Shown: positions 22,531 through 34,329 of the stretch, piece after piece | How positions within the stretch are numbered: position 1 is the stretch's first letter | Layout: each line of letters opens with the position of its first letter | DNA from: Caballeronia peredens | GTDB taxonomy: Bacteria > Pseudomonadota > Gammaproteobacteria > Burkholderiales > Burkholderiaceae | Length of the DNA stretch: 64,000 nucleotides | Assembly: GCA_001544595.2 (NCBI GenBank) | Contig: FCOH02000013.1 | Coordinates: 112,335-176,334 of the forward strand | Reading direction: 5' to 3' | The notes under the pieces: model-generated | Database searches by the model: none | The model's input: the letters and a program-made list of their open reading frames with translations, nothing else | Told to the model about the DNA's origin: nothing | Made by a program: the position numbers and the translations under genes

Positions 22531-23358
22531 TCAGTCGCCTCGCAGCAGTTCGTTCAGGCCGACCTTCGCGCGGGTCTTGGCGTCGACCTTCTTGACGATG
22601 ACCGCGCAGTACAGGCTGTGCGAGCCGTCCTTCGACGGCAGATTGCCCGCCACGACCACCGAGCCCGCCGGAATGCGGCCATACGTGACTTCGCCGGTTT
22701 CGCGGTCGTAGATCTTGGTCGACTGGCCGAGATACACGCCCATCGAAATGACCGAATTTTCCTCGACGATCACGCCTTCCACGACTTCCGAGCGCGCGCC
22801 GATGAAGCAGTTGTCCTCGATGATGACCGGGTTCGCCTGCAGCGGCTCCAGCACGCCGCCGATGCCCACGCCGCCCGACAGATGCACGTTCTTGCCGATC
22901 TGCGCGCAGGAGCCGACGGTGGCCCAGGTATCGACCATCGTGCCTTCGTCGACATACGCGCCGATGTTCGTGTACGAGGGCATCAGCACGACATTCTTCG
23001 CGATGAACGAGCCGCGGCGCGCGATGGCCGGCGGCACCACGCGGAAGCCGCCCGCGGCGAAATCTTCAGCGGTGTAGTTCGCGAACTTCGAGGGCACTTT
23101 GTCGTAGAACTGGGAGTAGCCGCCCGCGGGCATGGGCGCGTTGTCTTCCAGGCGGAACGACAGCAACACGGCCTTCTTGAGCCACTGATTCACGATCCAG
23201 TCGCCGTCGCGCTTCTCGGCGACGCGCATGTGACCTTTGTCGAGTTGCTCGATCGCGTGCGCGACGGCTTCGCGGACTTCGGCGGGCGCGGCCTTGGGCG
23301 AGAGCTCGGCGCGGTTTTCCCAGGCGGTATCGATGATGCTCTGAAGTTGTTGCGACAT
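22531..23358 (-). CDS. dapD: Tetrahydrodipicolinate N-succinyltransferase
   Basis: Transfers succinyl from succinyl-CoA to tetrahydrodipicolinate. The 275-residue protein has an N-terminal helical domain and a left-handed beta helix of hexapeptide repeats ([32 protein letters not shown] and on). The length is exactly typical. It sits between dapC and the yffB-like gene, forming with dapC and dapE most of the succinylase route. Confidence 0.97.
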   Translation of the reverse strand: MSQQLQSIIDTAWENRAELSPKAAPAEVREAVAHAIEQLDKGHMRVAEKRDGDWIVNQWLKKAVLLSFRLEDNAPMPAGGYSQFYDKVPSKFANYTAEDFAAGGFRVVPPAIARRGSFIAKNVVLMPSYTNIGAYVDEGTMVDTWATVGSCAQIGKNVHLSGGVGIGGVLEPLQANPVIIEDNCFIGARSEVVEGVIVEENSVISMGVYLGQSTKIYDRETGEVTYGRIPAGSVVVAGNLPSKDGSHSLYCAVIVKKVDAKTRAKVGLNELLRGD

Positions 23359-23417
23359 AGTGATATCAAGGATGGAGAGATTGGACCGGCTACGTTCAGG
23401 CTGCCTTCAGATAACCT

Positions 23418-24635
23418 TCAGGCGGCCAGCGTGCGGCAGAATTCGACGATGCGGCGAGCCCCTTCGACACATTCCCCGGTTTCGGCGACCAGTGCGATGC
23501 GCACGAAGCCGACGCCAGGATTCGTGCCGTGCGCGGAACGCGCGAGGAAAGAGCCCGGCAGAACCGTCACATTATAGTCGGCGTACAGGCGCGCCGCGAA
23601 CTCGGTATCCGAGAGGCCCGTGCGCGAAACGTTCGCCCAGAGGTAGAACGCAGCGTCGGGCAGGCGCACGTCGAGCACGTCGGCGAGCATCGGCGTGACG
23701 GTCTCGAATTTTTTCAGATACTGGGCGCGGTTGTCGCGCACGTGCGTTTCATCCTGCCACGCGGCGATGCTCGCACGCTGAAACACCGTCGACAGCGCCG
23801 CGCCATGATAGGTGCGGTAGAGCAGGAAATCCTTCAGGACGGCCGCGTCGCCGGCGACGAAGCCCGAGCGCATGCCCGGCACGTTCGAGCGCTTCGACAG
23901 GCTCGACAGCATGACGAGCCTGTCGAAGCCGCGTCCCAGCAGGCGCGCGGCTTCGAGGCCGCCGAGCGGCGGTCGGGCTTCGTCGAAATAGATCTCCGAA
24001 TAGCACTCGTCCGATGCGATCACGAAGCCGTGCTGGTCCGACAGCGCGAAGAGTTCGCGCCAGTTGTCGAGCGTGAGCACGGCGCCCGTCGGGTTGCCCG
24101 GCGAGCACACGTAGAGCAGTTGCGTGCGCGCCCAGATGTGATCGGGCACGGCGGAATAATCGCAGGCGAAGTTGCGTGCCGGATCGCTGTTGACGAAATA
24201 CGGCTCGGCGCCCGCGAGCAGGGCCGCGCCCTCGTAGATTTGATAGAACGGGTTCGGGCAGAGTACGATGGGCGGTTCCGCACCGTTCGCGCCGCGGCTG
24301 TCGATCACCGTCTGCGCGAGCGCGAAGAGCGCTTCCCGCGAGCCGGCGACGGGCAGAACCTGGGTCGCCGGATCGATCGATTCGAGGCCGTAACGCCGTT
24401 TCACCCACGCCGCGATCGCCGCGCGCAGCGGCTCGCTGCCGAGCGTGGCCGGGTACGCAGCGAGGCCGTCGAGCGCATCGATCACCGCCTCGCGGATCAG
24501 CGCCGGCGTCGGATGTTTCGGCTCGCCGATGCCGAAGCTGATCGGCGTGAATCCGGCGCGCGGTTCGATCCCCTTGAAGAGCGCGCGCAGCTTTTCGAAC
24601 GGATACGGCTGAAGTTTCTTGAGAAGTGGATTCAC
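23418..24635 (-). CDS. dapC: N-succinyldiaminopimelate aminotransferase
   Basis: Class I PLP aminotransferase acting between DapD and DapE. The N-terminus NPLLKKLQPYPFEKLRALF is typical of the betaproteobacterial enzyme. The PLP lysine is in LSSLSKRSNVPGMRSGF, and SPGNPTGAVL is the conserved Asn/Pro segment. The likely start is GTG at 24635, giving 405 residues; the frame remains open far upstream but with non-conserved sequence. Confidence 0.93.
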   Translation of the reverse strand: MNPLLKKLQPYPFEKLRALFKGIEPRAGFTPISFGIGEPKHPTPALIREAVIDALDGLAAYPATLGSEPLRAAIAAWVKRRYGLESIDPATQVLPVAGSREALFALAQTVIDSRGANGAEPPIVLCPNPFYQIYEGAALLAGAEPYFVNSDPARNFACDYSAVPDHIWARTQLLYVCSPGNPTGAVLTLDNWRELFALSDQHGFVIASDECYSEIYFDEARPPLGGLEAARLLGRGFDRLVMLSSLSKRSNVPGMRSGFVAGDAAVLKDFLLYRTYHGAALSTVFQRASIAAWQDETHVRDNRAQYLKKFETVTPMLADVLDVRLPDAAFYLWANVSRTGLSDTEFAARLYADYNVTVLPGSFLARSAHGTNPGVGFVRIALVAETGECVEGARRIVEFCRTLAA

Positions 24636-24891
24636 GGCGTGACCGGTAAGCAGTGAGCGATGCGCGCTGGGCGCGAGGCGCCTGACAGGGCGGCATCGGA
24701 TGACATGGAACGGACGCGAAGCAAGCTGACGATTATAGCGCGCGCCCCTGGCCCGCCAACCGGCAACGGCAGGCCAGCGGCGGCGCGCCACGAAGGACGG
24801 AAGGGCGAATGACGAAGCGCATGCAGCACGAGAAATACCGGATGCACGAGAGAGGCGCGACGGCGCGGGCATCGAAGCGGGGAGCGCCGCA

Positions 24892-25860
24892 ATGACGCGC
24901 AACGCGTGGCCCACTTTCGCAATCATGCTGGGCGCATCGGTCTGGGGCCTCGTGTGGTATCCGATGCGCATGCTCGCCGCCATGGGGCTCTCCGGCACCG
25001 CCGCCAGCGCGACGACCAGCGCCGCCGCCTGCATCTTCGTGTTGCTGCTCAGGCGCCGCTCGATCAACACGCTCAGTTGGCACTGGCTGCTCGTCGCGCT
25101 CGGCGTGGCGGCGGGCGTGACGAATATCGGCTTCGTCTGGGGCGCGATCCACGGGCAGGTCATGCGCGTGCTGCTGCTCTTCTATCTGACGCCCGCGTGG
25201 ACCGCGATCTTCGCGCACGTCATCCTGAAGGAACGTCTCACCCGCGTCGATGCCGCGCTGTCGCTGCTCTCGCTCGCGGGCGCCGTCGCGATGCTGTGGT
25301 CGCCCGAACTGGGCATGCCGCTGCCTGCCGATCTCGCGGAATGGGCGGGGCTCATGGGCGGCATGGGCTTTGCGATGAGCAACGTGCTCGTCGTCAAGGT
25401 CACGCGCACGCTGCCCGCGATGAAGCCCGAAATGCGCACGGCGGTGATCTTCGGCGGCGCGGCGCTGGTGGCGTCCGTCGTCACGCTGTTCGAGCCGATG
25501 CCCGCGCCGCCCGCCGCCTCGCAACTGCCCGCCGTGACCTTCATCGTGATCGGGCTCGGCATCGTGCTCGCCGTCAACAACATGATCGTGCAGCTCGGGC
25601 TTGCGCGGGTGCCGGCCAATCGCGCGTCGATCATCATGCTGTTCGAACTTGTCGTGACCGCGTTGTCGTCGTGGCTCTTCGCGGGCGAAGTGCCCGGCGC
25701 GCGCGAGTGGGCGGGCGGCGGATGCATCGTCGTGGCGTGCGTGCTGTCGGCTTGGGCGCACCGTCAGGGCGCATCGCGCTCGCCTCCCGCACCCGACGCG
25801 CTCGACATCGTCGAACATGCGCCGGAAAGCAAAAAGAAATCGACTCGCGCGATGGTATGA
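24892..25860 (+). CDS. EamA/DMT-family transporter
   Basis: Inner-membrane protein of 322 residues with about ten hydrophobic segments arranged as two EamA repeats. The first repeat ends with YLTPAWTAIFAHVILKERLT, the second with MLFELVVTALSSWLFAGEVPGAREW; both are the hallmark ends of drug/metabolite transporters. The substrate is unknown. GGGGAG precedes the ATG. It is divergent from dapC. Confidence 0.9.
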   Translation: MTRNAWPTFAIMLGASVWGLVWYPMRMLAAMGLSGTAASATTSAAACIFVLLLRRRSINTLSWHWLLVALGVAAGVTNIGFVWGAIHGQVMRVLLLFYLTPAWTAIFAHVILKERLTRVDAALSLLSLAGAVAMLWSPELGMPLPADLAEWAGLMGGMGFAMSNVLVVKVTRTLPAMKPEMRTAVIFGGAALVASVVTLFEPMPAPPAASQLPAVTFIVIGLGIVLAVNNMIVQLGLARVPANRASIIMLFELVVTALSSWLFAGEVPGAREWAGGGCIVVACVLSAWAHRQGASRSPPAPDALDIVEHAPESKKKSTRAMV

Positions 25861-25970
25861 TGGTGTCCGCTTCGCCGGGCCGAATGTGCTTCGAAGTTGC
25901 TCTGATGTAGCTTCGAAGCGGCGCCGTCAGCCGTGCTGTAGAGCGGCGCCGCGATGCACTGCGGCCTGTC

Positions 25971-25979
25971 TGCTATATA
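25971..25979 (+). promoter_or_regulatory. Candidate extended -10 promoter for smc
   Basis: TGCTATATA fits the extended -10 pattern TG-N-TATA and lies 35 bp before the smc GTG. No good -35 is visible. Confidence 0.35.
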
Positions 25980-26013
25980 TCCTCCGTCATCAATTCCAAA
26001 CAGCGATATCGCC

Positions 26014-29000
26014 GTGCGTCTGACCTCGATAAAACTCGCTGGCTTCAAGTCCTTCGTCGATCCCACGCATTTTCAGGTCCCGGGCCAGCTGGTCGGCGTC
26101 GTCGGGCCGAATGGCTGTGGCAAGTCCAACATCATCGATGCCGTGCGCTGGGTGCTCGGCGAATCGCGCGCGTCGGAGTTGCGCGGCGAATCGATGCAGG
26201 ACGTGATCTTCAACGGATCGACGGCGCGCAAACCCGGCAGCCGGGCAAGCGTCGAACTCATTTTCGACAACGCGGACGGCCGCGCCGCGGGCCAGTGGAG
26301 CAGCTACGGCGAAATCGCCGTGAAGCGCGTGCTCACGCGCGACGGCACCTCCAGCTACTACATCAACAATCTGCCCGCGCGCCGCCGCGACATCCAGGAC
26401 ATCTTCCTCGGCACGGGTCTCGGCCCGCGCGCCTACGCGATCATCGGGCAGGGCATGATCTCGCGCATCATCGAGGCGAAGCCGGAAGAACTGCGCGTGT
26501 TTCTCGAAGAAGCCGCGGGCGTGTCGAAGTACAAGGAGCGTCGCCGCGAAACGGAAAACCGCCTGCACGACACGCGCGAGAACCTGACGCGCGTCGAGGA
26601 TATCGTCCGCGAGCTGGGCGCGAATCTCGAGAAGCTCGAAGCGCAGGCAGTGGTCGCGACCCGATACAAGGAATTGCAGGCCGAAGGCGAAGAAAAGCAG
26701 CGTTTGCTGTGGCTTCTGCGCAAGCGGGAAGCGGGCAACGAAGCCGAGCGCCAGCAACGCGCGATCCGCGAGGCGCAAGTGGAACTGGAGGCGCAGACCG
26801 CGCGTCTGCGCGAAGTCGAAGCGCAACTGGAAACGTTGCGCGTGGCGCACTACAGCGCGAGCGACGCGATGCAGGGCGCGCAAGGCGCGCTGTACGAAGC
26901 CAACGCCGAAGTGAGCCGGCTGGAAGCGGAGATTCGCTTCATCGTCGAGTCGCGCAATCGCGCGCAGGCGCAGATCGCCGCGCTCACCGCGCAGCGCGAG
27001 CAGTGGCAGATGCAGGCGCAGAAGGCGCATGACGACATCGAGGCCGCCACCGACGCACTCGCCGAAGGCGAAGAAAAAGCCGCGATCGCACAGGAAAACG
27101 CCGCCGCGAAGCACGACGCGCTGCCCGCGCTCGAAGCCCGCTGGCGCGACGCGCAGGCGGAACTGAACGACGAACGCGCGGGCATCGCACGCGCGGAGCA
27201 GGCGCTCAAGCTCGAAGCGGCGCATCAGCGCAACGCGGATCAGCAGCTTCAGCAATTGCAGCAGCGTCAGGAACGTCTGAAGAACGAAGCGAGCGGGCTC
27301 GACGCCCCCGACGAAGCGCAGCTCGAAGAACTGCGCATGCAGCTCGCGGAACACGAAGAGATTCTCGCCGACGCGCAGGCGCGGCTCGCCGACGCGCAGG
27401 AAACCGTGCCGCGGCTCGACGCCGGGCGCCGTGAAGCGCAAGAGCGCGTGCAGAAGGAAAGCGCGCATATCCATCAGCTCGAAGCGCGCCTCGCCGCGCT
27501 CAGGGCGCTGCAGGAAAGCGTGCAGACCGAAGGCAAGATCCAGCCGTGGCTCGAGAAGCACGAACTCGGCGCGCTGCCGCGCCTGTGGAAGAAACTGCAC
27601 GTCGAAGCCGGCTGGGAAGCGGCGCTCGAATCCGTGCTGCGCGAGCGTCTCGCCGCGCTCGAAGTATCGAATCTGGACTGGGTCAAGGCCTTCGCCACCG
27701 ATGCGCCGCCCGCCAAGCTCGCGTTCTATTCGCCGCCCGTCGCGGGCAAGCCGGCCGAGACGCCGCCGGGCTTGCGCTCGTTGCTGTCGCTCGTGCGCAT
27801 CGACGATCCGGGCCTGCGCGCCGTGCTCAACGAATGGCTGGCCACAGTTTTCGTCGCCGATGACCTCGCGCAGGCGCTGGCTTCGCGCAATCAGTTGCCG
27901 GAAGGCGCCGCGTTCGTCGTGAAGGCGGGACATGTCGTGACGCGCGTGGGCGTGCAGTTGTATGCGCCGGACTCCGAGCAGTCGGGCATGCTCGCGCGCG
28001 CGCAGGAAATCGAGAACCTTACCAAGCAGGTACGCGCGCAGGCGCTGCTCTCCGACGAAGCCAAGGCCAACGCCGTGCGCGCCGACGCCGCGCACACGCA
28101 GGCCTCGCAGACGCTCGCGGAAGCGCGCGCCGCCGCCGAGCGTGCGACGCAGCGCGTTCACGCGTTGCAGCTCGACGTGCTGAAGCTCGCGCAGGCGCAT
28201 GAGCGCTACACGCAGCGCAACACGCAGATCGGCGAGGAACTCGAAGAAATCGCCGCGCAGATCGAAGAGCAGCGTGCGGTGCGCGCGGAATCGGAAGCGG
28301 CGTTCGAGCGCCACGATGCCGAAATCGCGCAGTTGCAGGCGCGTTTCGAGGACAACCAGCTTGCCTTCGAAGCGCTCGACGAGGAATTGACGAACGCGCG
28401 TCACGCGCTGCGCGAACTGGAACGCGCGGCGAGCGACGCGAGTTTCGCGGTGCGCGGCCTGGCCGCCAAGATCGACGAATACAAGCGCAACATCGAGACG
28501 GCGCACGATCAGAGCGAGCGCATCGCGGGCACGCTGGAAGACGCGCGCGCCGAACTCGAAACCATCAACGAGCAGACCGCGACGACCGGCCTGCAGGACG
28601 CGCTCGAAGTGCGCGCGGCGCGCGAGGAAACGCTGCATGCGGCGCGCATCGAGCTGGACGATCTCACCGCGCGCCTGCGTCAGACCGACGAGCAGCGCCT
28701 CACGGCGGAGCGCTCGCTGCAGCCGTTGCGCGACCGCATCAACGAGTTGCAGTTGAAGGAGCAGGCGGCGCGCATCAGCGGCGAGCAGTTCGTCGAGCAA
28801 TTGCAGGCGGCGGGCGTCGACGAAACCGCGCTCGCGGAGAAGCTCACGGCGGACATGAAGCCGTCGTATCTGCAAGGCGAAGTCACGCGCCTGAACAACG
28901 CGATCACCGCGCTCGGGCCGGTCAACATGGCGGCGCTCGAAGAACTGTCGGCGGCGACCGAGCGCAAGCATTTCCTCGACGCGCAGTCGGCCGACCTGAA

Positions 29001-29529
29001 CGACGCCATCGGCACGCTGGAAGACGCGATCCAGAAGATCGACCAGGAAACGCGCGCGCTGCTGCAGGGCACGTTCGACGAAGTGAACCGTCATTTCGGC
29101 GAACTGTTCCCGCGTCTGTTCGGCGGCGGCCAGGCGAAGCTCATCATGACCGGCGACGAAATCCTCGACGCCGGCGTGCAGGTGATGGCGCAGCCGCCCG
29201 GCAAGAAGAATTCGACCATTCACCTGCTTTCGGGCGGCGAAAAGGCGCTCACCGCGACCGCGCTCGTGTTCGCGATGTTCCAGCTGAATCCCGCGCCGTT
29301 CTGTCTGCTCGACGAAGTGGACGCGCCGCTCGACGACGCCAACACGGAGCGTTTCGCGAATCTCGTGCGCGCGATGTCGGCCAAGACGCAGTTCCTGTTC
29401 ATCTCGCACAACAAGATTGCGATGGAGATGGCGCAGCAACTGATCGGCGTGACGATGCAGGAGCAGGGTGTGTCGCGCATCGTCGCGGTCGATATGGAAG
29501 CGGCGGCGGGTTTTGCGCAGAACGGCTGA
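26014..29529 (+). CDS. smc: Chromosome segregation protein SMC
   Basis: Long coiled-coil ATPase that compacts and separates the chromosome with ScpA/ScpB. Walker A GPNGCGKSN is at about residues 31-39. Two Glu/Gln/Ala-rich coiled coils flank a hinge near residues 510-660. The C-terminal head has the signature LLSGGEKALTA and Walker B FCLLDEVDAPLDDAN. The product has 1171 residues, usual for the family. GTG at 26014 is chosen because VRLTSIKLAGFKSF is the conserved N-terminus. ScpA and ScpB are not nearby. The smc-zipA-ligA order is conserved in Burkholderiales. Confidence 0.97.
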   Translation: MRLTSIKLAGFKSFVDPTHFQVPGQLVGVVGPNGCGKSNIIDAVRWVLGESRASELRGESMQDVIFNGSTARKPGSRASVELIFDNADGRAAGQWSSYGEIAVKRVLTRDGTSSYYINNLPARRRDIQDIFLGTGLGPRAYAIIGQGMISRIIEAKPEELRVFLEEAAGVSKYKERRRETENRLHDTRENLTRVEDIVRELGANLEKLEAQAVVATRYKELQAEGEEKQRLLWLLRKREAGNEAERQQRAIREAQVELEAQTARLREVEAQLETLRVAHYSASDAMQGAQGALYEANAEVSRLEAEIRFIVESRNRAQAQIAALTAQREQWQMQAQKAHDDIEAATDALAEGEEKAAIAQENAAAKHDALPALEARWRDAQAELNDERAGIARAEQALKLEAAHQRNADQQLQQLQQRQERLKNEASGLDAPDEAQLEELRMQLAEHEEILADAQARLADAQETVPRLDAGRREAQERVQKESAHIHQLEARLAALRALQESVQTEGKIQPWLEKHELGALPRLWKKLHVEAGWEAALESVLRERLAALEVSNLDWVKAFATDAPPAKLAFYSPPVAGKPAETPPGLRSLLSLVRIDDPGLRAVLNEWLATVFVADDLAQALASRNQLPEGAAFVVKAGHVVTRVGVQLYAPDSEQSGMLARAQEIENLTKQVRAQALLSDEAKANAVRADAAHTQASQTLAEARAAAERATQRVHALQLDVLKLAQAHERYTQRNTQIGEELEEIAAQIEEQRAVRAESEAAFERHDAEIAQLQARFEDNQLAFEALDEELTNARHALRELERAASDASFAVRGLAAKIDEYKRNIETAHDQSERIAGTLEDARAELETINEQTATTGLQDALEVRAAREETLHAARIELDDLTARLRQTDEQRLTAERSLQPLRDRINELQLKEQAARISGEQFVEQLQAAGVDETALAEKLTADMKPSYLQGEVTRLNNAITALGPVNMAALEELSAATERKHFLDAQSADLNDAIGTLEDAIQKIDQETRALLQGTFDEVNRHFGELFPRLFGGGQAKLIMTGDEILDAGVQVMAQPPGKKNSTIHLLSGGEKALTATALVFAMFQLNPAPFCLLDEVDAPLDDANTERFANLVRAMSAKTQFLFISHNKIAMEMAQQLIGVTMQEQGVSRIVAVDMEAAAGFAQNG

Positions 29530-29705
29530 CGCATCGTCGGCAGCCGGCGGGTTTGAATGAGTTTTGAATGATTGGCAGGCCGGACCGTGATCCGGCCACG
29601 TGCGCAGGCGCGGAGTAGCGCGCATCGGCCAGGCGGCGGCGAGAAGCCGGAACGCGGCGGGTGCGGGCGACAGATCGCGCGGCGCTTCGAAACCTAAAAG
29701 AATGA

Positions 29706-33778
<4,073 letters not shown>

Positions 33779-33800
33779 TCCGCCGTTCGGCAATCACATG

Positions 33801-33834
33801 GAAGGCCGCTCCGCACGGGGCGGCCTTTCTTTTT
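33801..33834 (+). terminator. Rho-independent terminator after def
   Basis: Stem AAGGCCGC/GCGGCCTT with a 10-base loop followed by TTCTTTTT, 23 bp past the def stop. It touches the end of the convergent small gene. Confidence 0.8.
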
Positions 33835-34069
33835 ACGCCAGCGATCTCGGATTGCCGCTGATTTCCGGCTGACGGAACAGGGCGACGTGCTCAGGATTCG
33901 CGGATGCCTGCAGGCGTCCGTCGGGCAGGCGGGCGACCACGATTTCACCGACGCCGGGGCTCATGACGACCACTTCGTCGCGCAGCGCGAGCAGAGCTTC
34001 GAGCCGTCGTCGGCCGCTCACGATCTCGAGGCCGGTTCCTGTTTCACGAACGATGATCTCAACTGACAT
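33833..34069 (-). CDS. Small protein with ParB/sulfiredoxin-like N-terminus
   Basis: The product has 78 residues. EIIVRETGTGLEIVSGRRRLEALLAL resembles the part of ParB/sulfiredoxin-fold domains where a strand-loop-GxRR-helix (GERR in ParB) forms the nucleotide-binding site; here the motif reads SGRRRLEA. The rest, with VVVMSPGVGEIVVARLPDGRL, forms predicted strands, and no helix-turn-helix follows. AAGGAGAA 6-8 bp before the ATG strongly supports translation. It is too short for a full ParB and could be a minimal domain or a remnant. Function unknown. Confidence 0.65.
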   Translation of the reverse strand: MSVEIIVRETGTGLEIVSGRRRLEALLALRDEVVVMSPGVGEIVVARLPDGRLQASANPEHVALFRQPEISGNPRSLA

Positions 34070-34210
34070 GGCGATTCTCCTTCAATGCCGTTCGATGTTG
34101 CTGATCCTTGCTGCCGCCCATTCTGCGCGATGCCGAGTGCGGCGCGTACCCGCATGACAGGTGTATCGGATCGGTGATTCATTTTCTTTAGCCAAAAAGC
34201 AGCCACAAAG

Positions 34211-34240
34211 AAAAAGGCACGACCGGGGCGGCATCGTGCC
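34211..34240 (-). terminator. Intrinsic terminator downstream of the RluF-like gene
   Basis: Stem GGCACGA/TCGTGCC, followed on the minus strand by TTTTTCTTT. A T-run on the other side (GATTTTT) means it could also act on the plus strand. It closes the map-glnD-pseudouridine synthase unit. Confidence 0.7.
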
Positions 34241-34285
34241 GATTTTTGGTGCAAAACGTCGTTTTTTTGCGACGCAACATGCGGC

Positions 34286-34315
34286 CGCACGTACGTTCGA
34301 TCGGACGTACGTGCG
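34286..34315. repeat. 30-bp near-perfect palindrome
   Basis: CGCACGTACGT and its exact complement flank an 8-base centre that itself partly pairs. It lies 15 bp past the stop of the RluF-like gene. No T-run follows on the minus strand, so it is not a typical terminator by itself. Confidence 0.85.
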
Positions 34316-34329
34316 CCTCTCGGATCTGC

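Noticed and set aside
34160..34240. Possible remnant of a dispersed Burkholderia intergenic repeat (CTTTCTTTG...GGC type)
   Set aside because: The resemblance is only from memory and partial; it cannot be supported without a genome search.
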